A DNA stretch of 17,500 nt from Neocallimastix lanati (nom. inval.) (lineage: Eukaryota; Neocallimastigomycota; Neocallimastigomycetes; Neocallimastigales; Neocallimastigaceae). This document shows, one piece after another, positions 8,842 through 17,500 of the stretch; within the stretch, counting starts at the first letter, position 1, and every line of letters begins with the position of its first letter. Location of the stretch: positions 557,501 to 575,000 of the forward strand of contig JACVTC010000007.1 of the NCBI GenBank assembly GCA_016946835.1. The letters run 5' to 3'. A program made the position numbers and the translations under genes. Below the pieces are notes generated by a model that was not told the DNA's origin, ran no database searches, and was given only the letters and a program-made list of their open reading frames with translations.

Positions 8842-9985
8842 TTATAAGAATAACAATAAGATATTACGGTAACAATTAATATCTGTAATGTATTTAATAC
8901 TAAGATTTGAATATTGTTTATATAATACATCAACTATCGACAGTATATGACCTTTTAATAATAATATATGTGTAATGCAACCTTTAGGAATTATAAAAAA
9001 AAAAAAAGGTGGAATAACTCTAATACAAATAAAAAAAAATATTTATATAAATAATATATATAAATAATATATATATACAAAAAATATCTTTGGAATAATT
9101 TAATTATAAAAATCTTAAATTAAAATTATTGGATACTAATTACGAATTAAATAATTGATAAGTAATTATTTTTTTATATTTTTCATAAATGTATTTGGTT
9201 AAAATTAAATAATTATTAGTTAATTTTTCATCAATACTTAATCCATAATGTTTTTCTAAATAATTTGAAAGAAATTAATACATTATTAGTTGATACTTAT
9301 TTTACTATAAAGACAATGTACATGATTGATTATTACAATAATATTAAATCTTATTTATATTAAATTACTAAAAAATGATTAACTAATTATTTGTTAACTT
9401 ATTTATGATTAATATTGATTGATTGAGAAAATTACACCATATTATTTAATACTTATCCAATAATATAATATCATTTTAATTAAAAGTTCCAAAATAAGAT
9501 ATATTAAGTTACATTTACCATTTTACCATTATTATCAGAATTTTTAATTACTAATATTTTATAATTAAAACTCATTAAAGAATAATTAATAATAATAATA
9601 ATAATAAATATTTATAAATAATAAATAATAAATAATAAATAATAAATAATAAATAAATAAATAATATATAATAATTAATAATAATTAATAACTATTAATA
9701 AATAATAAGTAGTAGTAGTATTAATAATAACTAACAAAAGAAATAATAAGGATAATAATAATAAATATTAATAATAATTCTAATAGTTGGATCATAACAA
9801 AAGGGAAAATACATCCTTTATATACAAAAATAGATACTTGAATAATTTGCATTAATAAATAAAATTTATTAATATTGTGATTTTATTAAATTGATTATTT
9901 TAAAGTTATTAAAATATTTAAAGATTATTATTATTACATCATTATATATTAAGTACTGCCTTTGATATGAATAAACATAACAAAA
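8842..9985 (-). pseudogene. Broken coding-like zone, probable gene relic of unknown family
   Basis: Minus-strand reading gives several protein-like pieces in different frames. In order these are FIHIKGST (near 9965), an ATG frame of 43 codons (9852-9721) containing VYKGCIFPFVMIQLLE, an ATG frame of 23 codons (9575-9504) containing NYKILVIKNSDNNGKMVNVT, a 44-codon frame (9274-9140) containing LEKHYGLSIDEKLTNNYL, and a 50-codon open stretch (8994-8842) containing GHILSIVDVLYKQYSN and KYITDINCYRNI. They are richer in Gly, Asp, Glu, His and Cys codons than chance frames in this spacer. Stops and frame changes break them, and I could not join them by plausible introns. The last piece faintly recalls the His-motif region of non-ribosomal peptide synthetase condensation domains, but too weakly to name. 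Confidence 0.4.
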
Positions 9986-11493
9986 AAAATATATATATAT
10001 ACACATATATATAAATATATAAATATACGAATTTATGGAATAAATACTTATTAGATAATAGGATAATATTTGTTATTCTAATCTTATATTTTAAATTTTA
10101 GTATATATACTAAAGAAAAGTATCTTCATAAAACATTTTTTTCTTATAATAATTTTCTTTTTATTTTTATTAAAAAAAAAATAAAATTGAAATTGAAATT
10201 ACTTATTCTATTCCTTTTTTTTTTTTTTTTTTTATAAAAAAAAGACAGTTACTGAAAAAAATAACTTTTTTTTTTCTCCATACTATTAAATATTATTAAT
10301 CATATTTTTGAATCCTTTTTTTCTTCATATTAATAAAAATAATGAAATAAAAAGTAATTCATTTTTAATACCTAATAAAATTTTTATTTTTAACATTGCT
10401 TAAGAGTTGTTTATATATATTTATTTTTATTCAAATTTTCTTTTTGATGAAAATAAATATTTTAATAAAAATTCTAATCCTTATTATATCAGAAATATTT
10501 TATTCCTAAATATTTATTATTTTTTTGAATGATATAATACTCTTTATTGTAACCATAACCATAAACTATTCTTTATGTTTAAATAAAAAAAAATCTATAT
10601 ATACGTATTAGGCTAACAACAGCTCTACAGGTTTTATTTGTAGTAAATATTTAAAGTTTTAAAGCATTTAAAGGATTTTGTTTCTCATTTAGTTTTATTT
10701 AATATACGTTAATATATTTATGTATATATTAAAATGCAATTTTTGTATTGATTTTATTTAAATCTTTTTTTTTTTTATTATTATTATTTTTAATTGTTTA
10801 TAATCAATATTTTAACTTTATATTTTAATTTATATACTTATTATATATATTTATTTTACTTTTTTTTTTTTTTATTTTTTAATTTTATTATATATAATTT
10901 TGTTTTAATTTTATTTTATTTTTTTTTATATAGATAGGTTAATATATTAATAATAAATTTATAATATAATATTTATATATTATGATTTTATATTTATAAA
11001 TAATACTTTCTATTTAACATTTATATTGATACTATGGATTATTAGTTATTTATAATACTTCAATATAAAAAGGAATAAAATATAAAATAACAATATTTTT
11101 CCTTCTTTTTTTTATTTTCTTTTTTTTTTTACTTGCTCAATTTTGTTTTTTTATTTATTACATATTAAATTTATTTTATAAAAATAAATTTGATTAATAG
11201 AGTTTAAATTAATAGAAAACACTAGTAATTGTAAATATATTTAATTTTATATAGAATTTATTTATATTTTATTAGTATTGTTTATTAAATTTAAAGAGTG
11301 AATATTTTAAAAACAACAAATACTAATATAACGAAGAAAGAATAATTTTAGTTTAAAAGATGATTAAATGAATATAATAAAAAGAGAATATTTTATTATT
11401 ATTTTGTTTAATATAGTATTTATCGTAATATATTATAATCATATATATTATTAAGTTATTGTATATATGAATATAGTTATGTATTAATACAAC

Positions 11494-11562
<69 letters not shown>

Positions 11563-11804
11563 GAAATAGAAATAACATTATTTATTTATTTATTATTATT
11601 TTTTTTTTATTTTTCGTCAATTTATAGACATAAATATAATTTATTTTAAAAACAAAATATTAACCTTATCTAATTACATTTATTATCAAATAAATTTTAA
11701 ACTATTATATAAATTTGAACTGTGTATATTAAATAGCTTTTTGAAGTATTTTATATACCTACTTTATTTATTAAGCAAATATATCCAAATAATATTTATT
11801 TAAA
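9986..11804. other. Spacer upstream of MET13, no gene seen
   Basis: A+T-rich spacer with short T and A runs and an AAT microsatellite at 11494-11562. A small pocket near 10607-10640 has more G and C than its surroundings but no recognisable gene. The MET13 promoter must lie at the right end; no specific element is discernible. Confidence 0.6.
11494..11562 (+). repeat. (ATA)n microsatellite, about 23 units
   Basis: Perfect trinucleotide repeat about 240 bp upstream of the methylenetetrahydrofolate reductase start codon. It is long enough to be polymorphic between strains. Confidence 0.95.
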
Positions 11805-13889
11805 ATGAAAATTATAAAAAAAATTGAAAAAGCTATTCAACAAAAGAGAACTTTTTGTTCCTTTGAATATTTCCCACCAAAAACACCACAGGTAAAAATA
11901 ATGGAATAATTTCAAATAATAATATTAATAATTACATATTTAATAATGATAGTAATAATAATAAGAAAATAAGATATTTTTTTTATATTAAAAATAATCA
12001 ATTTATTATAATATCAAAAAAAAAAAAAAAAAATTAATATTATGTATAATATTTTTTTTAAATATAAAATGAAAGGGTGTTAATAATTTATATGATCGTT
12101 TTGAAAGAATGGCATTACTTGGCCCAGAATTCATTGATGTAACTTGGAATGCTGGAGGTGTTACTTCTGACTTAACCATAGAAATTTGTTCAAATGCACA
12201 AACTGTATATGGTTTAGAAACAAATATGCACTTAACTTGTACTAATATGCCAGTTGAAAAAATTGACCATGCTTTAAGTGTTAGTATTTTTTTTTTTATT
12301 TTTTTTTACTTTAATATATTTATATATTTATTTTTTTTTTATAAAAATGAAATTTTTAATTATTTTTAATTAATAAAATAATATGGTTAATTAAATACTT
12401 TATGATAATCCATTAATAATAAAAACAGGAAGCTAAGAAAGCTGGTGTTCAAAATATTTTTGCTCTTCGTGGTGATCCACCACGCGGTGTTAAGGATTGG
12501 ACAAAATGTGAAAATGGCTTTTCTTATGCAATTGATTTAATTCGTTATATTAAAAAGAATTATGGTGATTTCTTTGGTATTGGTGTTGCTGGTTATCCAG
12601 AAGTTCATCCAGATAGTCCATCAAAGGAAGATGATTTAAAGTTTTTAAAACAAAAGATTGATGCTGGTGGTGAATATATCATTTCTCAATATTTCTATGA
12701 TGTTGACCTTTTCTTACAATGGGTTAAAGATTGTAGAGCAGTAGGCATTAATTGTCCAATTCTTCCAGGTCTTTTGCCAATTCAAACTTATGATAAATTT
12801 ATCAATATGATTCGTATGAATGGTACTTCTGTTCCAGAAAATATTTTAAATGATTTAGAACCAATAAAGGATGATGATCAAGCTGTAAAAGAATATGGTA
12901 TTAAACTTTTAACTGAAATGGCTAAAAAACTTATAGAAAATGGAATTCCTGGTATTCATATATATACTATGAATTTAGAACGTTCTGCTAGAGTTATTCT
13001 TGAAAATTTGGGTCTTGCTCAATCACAAGAAATCGTTAAACCTCTTCCATGGAATAGAAGTTTGAAGAACAATAGATTGAAGGAAAATGTTCGTCCAATA
13101 TTTTGGAGAAATCGTATTAAGAGTTATATTCAACGTACAGATTCATGGGATGAATTTCCAAATGGTAGATGGGGTGATTCTCGTTCTCCAGCTTATGGTG
13201 AAGTTAATCTTCACTCCTCTTCATCATTTAAATATCCTAGTGAAGTATGTTTAAAGATGTGGGGTAATCCAGAAAAACCAGAGGATGTTTTTGAAGTTTT
13301 TTCAAAGTATCTTAAAGGTGAAATTAAGGCTTTACCATGGTGTGAAACAGCTCTTCATGCTGAATCTTCCATTATTCGTGAACGTCTTATTAATATAAAT
13401 AAACAAGGTTTCCTCTCTATTAACAGTCAACCTGCCGTGAATAGTGTTCCATCTTCTGATAAGGTTCATGGTTGGGGTCCAAAGAATGGATTCGTCTTCC
13501 AAAAGGCATATTTAGAATTATTTATTAGTACAGAAAAATTAACAAAATTAGAACAAGCAATTCAGAGTGATGAATACCTTTCATACTACGCTATTAACAA
13601 AAAGGGTGATTTAAAAACAAATCAAAAGGATGAATCTGCTAATGCGGTAACTTGGGGTGTATTCCCAGGTCGTGAAATTATTCAACCAACTATTGTTGAA
13701 TTAGCTAGTTTCTTAGCTTGGAAGGATGAAGCTTTTTCGTTATGGAATGTATGGAAAGATCTTTATGAAGATAATTCTAAAGCTTATAACATTATTGATA
13801 AAGTTTCAAATGAATATTATTTAATTAATATTGTTGATAATAATTTCCAACGTGATAATAAAATCTATGAGATACTTGAACAACTCTAA
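11805..13889 (+). CDS. MET13: Methylenetetrahydrofolate reductase, complete, 3 exons, 583 aa
   Basis: Flavoenzyme that reduces 5,10-methylene-tetrahydrofolate to 5-methyl-tetrahydrofolate, the methyl donor for methionine synthesis. Exons 11805-11891, 12076-12279 and 12429-13889 join in phase 0 through GT-AG introns of 184 and 149 bp. The N-terminal half is the FAD-binding TIM barrel: SFEYFPPKT carries the catalytic Glu (Glu21), followed by ITWNAGG-like [25 protein letters not shown] (about 109-117), [10 protein letters not shown] (149-158) and [10 protein letters not shown] linker with VRPIFWRNR and [18 protein letters not shown] leads into the C-terminal regulatory domain found in eukaryotic enzymes, with [25 protein letters not shown] and [19 protein letters not shown]. 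Length is close to yeast Met13 (about 600). The start at 11805 precedes the conserved N-terminus, with AAA before ATG. Resemblance to Met13 is strong throughout; MET12-type is the only real alternative. No break is seen. Confidence 0.97.
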
Positions 13890-15512
13890 AATAATACTAA
13901 ATAGAAATAAATAAATAAATAATGCATTAATAATAATAATTTTATTTATTTGTTTATTTAATATCGAAAATACTATAAAATTATTAAGCCAATTAAATAT
14001 TCCCATCTCCATTAATCAATCAATCAATATACTAATAAATAAATAATATTATCAGGAAAAATAATAAATAAATAAATAAATAATTAATTAAAAAATAAAA
14101 TAAAAAAAAATATCAATATATTTAAATGTTTAATATAATACATCCCTTTAATAAAATAATTTATTTATTATAAAAAAAATTTATCATTTTATTATATATA
14201 AATTACTAATTACTAAAAACTAAAAGCAAAACAAGACAAAATAAAAATAAAATAAAAAAAGAAAAAAAAAAAAAGTTTAATTGAATATATAATTAAACCA
14301 AACAAGAATTAATAAATTCAAATCGATATTTATTTATAACTTTCACGTTATATACCTCACGAAAAGTCCTCCTATATATGTATAAAAAAGATATATTTCA
14401 TAAATCTTTATATCATATAAATTATGATTAAAAAAAAAAAAATTATAATAAAAAAAAATTATAAAATCAAATTAAAGAATTATAGAAAAGAGTTTTAATT
14501 TTAGGGTTTCAATAAAGTTTTTGCAGTATTATAGATTAAAAAAGTTTTTTTTTTTTCTCTTTTATTATTTTGTATTTTTAAATTATTTATAAATAGAAGA
14601 ATCAATATATTAATTGTTCCTTATTATTATTATTATTATTATTACTCTTTATTTATTTATGTGAAAGTAAACAGTAAAAATATATATATATATATGATAA
14701 AAAGATAAAAAATTAACAATTAAAGAAAATAAAAATTATAAAAATTATTAATATATTACTTAAAAATAAGTAAAATGTGTATTTAATTCTGTGTAATTAT
14801 TTTTAGCAATAAATTTTTAATTTCATAAATGATACAAAAAATATATTCTAATGTTGTGTAGATAATACATCAAAGCAGTTAAATTGTTTATTACATTAAT
14901 TGATTATTTAATATATTAAATATTTTAATTTAATTTATATTTATTTAATAAATTATTAAAATAATAAGATAGATAGCTATATATATATATATATTTTTTT
15001 TTTATATAAATAAAAAAATTTTTAATAAATTTATATATAAAATATTTAATATTAAATAATAATAAAAGAATATATCTTACTAAAAATATTACTATAATTA
15101 AAATATTTAATATTTTATATTTATAATTTTTTTTATAAAATTTTTTTTTTTAAAAACTGAATATTAAAAAAAAAAAAAATAAAATAAAAAAAATAAAAAT
15201 TTTTAATAATTGTTATTGAATAAGCTCTTTAGGAAATTTAAAAGTAATAAATATATTCACGAATTATTTAAATATTTATACTAATATTGTAATCAGTAGT
15301 AATGGATAATATTTGAAGTTACAAAAAAATAAAGTAAAATTTGTAAATAAAAATCAAAATCAAAAATCAATATTAATAATAACAGTAATAGCAATAACAA
15401 AGTACCAGGATAAAAAATCAAAAGGAAATTACAATTTAATTTTACAGAACATTTTTTAGTTAAATTCATTTTATAAATAAATGAAATAAAAGAAAAGAGA
15501 AGTTTTAATAAA

Positions 15513-15514
<2 letters not shown>

Positions 15515-15546
<32 letters not shown>
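15515..15546 (+). repeat. T32 run
   Basis: Uninterrupted T run in the spacer about 700 bp upstream of ARP2, followed by a short A run that could pair with it. Confidence 0.95.
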
Positions 15547-15553
<7 letters not shown>

Positions 15554-15770
15554 AAATAATTATATTTAATATTAATTTAATATTTACTATTATTATTAAT
15601 ATATAATCGTTATTATTTTACTTTAAAATATTTTCATTCATTAAATGTTATTATCAAATGATCAATAACATTTAATAAATAAATTAATTCAAATTTATAT
15701 AAATAAAAACATATTTACAACAATTTATAACAATATTTAATGTAAAATAACGAAGGAAAAATAATTTCAA

Positions 15771-15801
<31 letters not shown>

Positions 15802-16001
15802 ATATAAGAAGTTATAATAATGTATTATTTTAATTATTATGACTAATACATCACTCTCTTCTTTTGATACTTACCTTATAGAATATTTGTGAAGAAAAAA
15901 ATAAATTAATAAAAAAAAAATATTAATATTTTATAAATAATATGACTAATGTAATAAATATTTGCATTTTATATATGTATATTTGTATATTTTTAATTTT
16001 T

Positions 16002-16046
16002 CAAACGATAGAGGCAAACGATAGAGGCAAACGATAGAGACAAACG
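16002..16046 (+). repeat. 13-bp minisatellite, three units and a partial, upstream of ARP2
   Basis: The unit CAAACGATAGAGG occurs at 16002-16014 and 16015-16027, then at 16028-16040 with the last base A, followed by CAAACG (16041-16046). It is G+C-richer than its surroundings and ends about 210 bp before the ARP2 start codon, so it could be a cluster of transcription-factor sites. That role is inference. Confidence 0.9.
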
Positions 16047-16256
16047 GTAATTAAGTACTTTTATTTTATTATTGTTTCAATTGAATATTTACCAACAAAT
16101 ATAGATTCAGTGCTAATAATAAAAATAACAATATTTACAAGGATATAAGCATAATCTAATAATTTAAATATTATTTTAATTTTTGTAATTTAATAAATAC
16201 TGAATAAAAGTAGTAAAGTAAATATAGTGCATTAACATATTAATAAAATATTTAAA

Positions 16257-16333
16257 ATGTCCGATTCTTCTAGAACAACTGTTGTTTGTGATAATGGAAC
16301 AGGTGTAAGTATATAGTAATTGAATTCTAATTC

Positions 16334-16370
<37 letters not shown>

Positions 16371-17500
16371 CAAATATATGTTTATTTTTTTTTGTTCTGT
16401 AAATTTTAGATTTAAGAATTAGAATATAAAAAATAATGGATTTTCCATCAATTAAATATTTATTTAATATTTTGTTTATGAATTAAGAATGCTTATAAAG
16501 AATACGATATAGAGATAGTTTTTTTTTTTTTTTTTTTTTTGAATTTTTTTTTTTTTGAATTTTTTTTTTTGAATTTTACATATTAATAAAAATTATATAT
16601 TTAAATTTTGAGATAAGATATTATTTTTCATTTAAAAATTAAATGGATACTCCATGTAATTTAGTTTTTAAAACTCAAAACTTAATTTTATTAAAGGAAA
16701 AATAGAATAAAATAAGAGCAAAAACAAAAAACAAAAATAAAAAATAAAACATAAAAAATAAAAACATAAAAAAAAAAAAAATAAAAGAATAAAAAAAAAT
16801 AAAAAAAAATATAATGAACATTTAACGAATAATATTATAAAATAGTATTTAATAATTCATAAAATATAACAATTTTGAGATAAATAAATTAATAAATAAA
16901 AAACCAAAGATTATCAATATATATTTATATATATAGTAAAAAAAAAAAAAAAAAAATTATCGACAATATTTTAAATAAATTATTGAAATTTTTATCAAAT
17001 AATATTTAATGAATATTTATTTAATTATATATATATGTGTATAGTTTGTAAAGTGTGGTTTCGCTGGTCAAAACTTTCCAACTGCTATTTTCCCAGCTAT
17101 GATTGGACGTCCAATTATGAGAGCTGAAGAAAAGGTTGGTGATGTTGAATTAAAAGATATCATGGTTGGTGAAGAAGCAGCTGAACTTCGTACAATGCTT
17201 GAACTTAAATATCCAATGGAAAATGGTATTATTGTTAACTGGGAAGATATGTTCCATCTTTGGGATTACACATTCTATGAAAAATTGAAGATCAATCCAA
17301 AAGAATGTAAAGTATTATTAACTGAACCAGCTCAAAATCCAAAAAATAATCGTATAAAGATGGTTCAAGCCATGTTTGAACGTTATGGTTTCCAAGCTGT
17401 TTATGTCGCTATTCAAGCTGTTCTTACTTTATATGGTCAAGGTATTCAAACTGGTGTTGTAGTTGATTCTGGTGATGGTGTTACTCACATTGTTCCAATT
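16257..17500 (+). CDS. ARP2: Actin-related protein 2 (Arp2), first two exons, 3' end beyond the window
   Basis: Subunit of the Arp2/3 complex, which nucleates branched actin filaments at endocytic patches and the cell cortex. Exon 1 (16257-16304) encodes 16 residues and exon 2 starts at 17045, joined in phase 0 across a 740-bp intron (donor GTAAGT, acceptor TATAG). The joined start [16 protein letters not shown] is the actin-fold phosphate-1 loop in its Arp2 form. Arp2-typical stretches follow: [62 protein letters not shown] and the second phosphate loop [13 protein letters not shown]. The 168 residues here are a little under half of the usual 390. ARP2 is favoured over actin and other Arps by RPIMRAEEK and [11 protein letters not shown]. 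No lesions are visible. Confidence 0.97.
16305..17044 (+). other. 740-bp first intron of ARP2
   Basis: It runs from GTAAGT to TATAG and is much longer than the other introns in the window (about 120-350 bp). It holds an AAT microsatellite (about 16336-16370), a T run followed by two further GAATTTTTT-type units (16520-16576), and A-rich stretches including A19 (16938-16956). I see no gene inside it. Confidence 0.9.

Larger units (their letters stand above)
13890..16256. other. Spacer between MET13 and ARP2, no gene seen
   Basis: Begins with the MET13 3' flank (AAAT and AAT repeats). It includes T32 (15515-15546), an AAAT run (about 15769-15802) and the 13-bp minisatellite at 16002-16046. A 34-codon minus-strand open stretch at 14397-14293 looks somewhat protein-like. 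The 63-codon minus-strand frame at 13821-14012 overlaps the end of MET13 in antisense and is probably chance. Confidence 0.6.

Noticed and set aside
10607-10640. Small G+C-richer pocket, possible tRNA or exon
   Set aside because: No cloverleaf or internal promoter boxes and no flanking coding frame.
13821-14012. Minus-strand frame of 63 codons
   Set aside because: Overlaps the MET13 3' end in antisense and continues into microsatellite; its make-up is what A/T sequence gives by chance.
15865-15890. Perfect AAG/GTAAGT-like splice donor on the minus strand
   Set aside because: No coding sequence precedes it, so it is probably a chance match in A/T-rich DNA.
16176-16373. Minus-strand frame of 65 codons
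   Set aside because: Antisense to ARP2 exon 1, beginning in an AAT microsatellite.

Overview
The window comes from a eukaryotic nuclear genome of extreme A+T content. Its genes are interrupted by short spliceosomal introns, and its spacers consist of homopolymer runs and AAT/AAAT microsatellites. One gene with at least 13 exons, 7.5 kb of gene-free spacer and Asn-rich protein segments fit an anaerobic gut fungus (Neocallimastigomycota) best. A dictyostelid amoeba would share the base composition, but dictyostelid genomes usually have few introns and short spacers. The assignment is inferred from composition, gene structure and protein likeness.

Layout. (1) Positions 1-4256, minus strand: a family-B ABC transporter most like ABCB8. 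It has a basic, presequence-like N-terminus, a long Asn/Ser-rich segment and the transmembrane domain. The nucleotide-binding domain has been read as far as the Walker A motif when the gene leaves the window on the left. (2) Positions 4257-11804: a 7.5-kb spacer holding microsatellites, two zones of broken coding-like sequence on the minus strand (about 5400-6020 and 8842-9985), and an isolated 280-bp island (7381-7660) of about 40% G+C by hand count. That island can form several hairpins and matches no RNA family I can recognise. It directly follows a 0.5-kb tract of nearly pure A/T with a 10-bp period. (3) Positions 11805-13889, plus strand: a complete three-exon methylenetetrahydrofolate reductase gene (MET13 type, 583 residues). 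(4) Positions 13890-16256: spacer with a 13-bp minisatellite close to the next gene. (5) Positions 16257-17500 and beyond, plus strand: the first two exons of ARP2, the Arp2 subunit of the actin-nucleating Arp2/3 complex.

The three genes do not form a pathway. They cover organelle transport, one-carbon/methionine metabolism and actin assembly, and look like ordinary neighbours in a gene-sparse genome. The strongest candidate for something undescribed is the G+C-rich, foldable island at 7381-7660.
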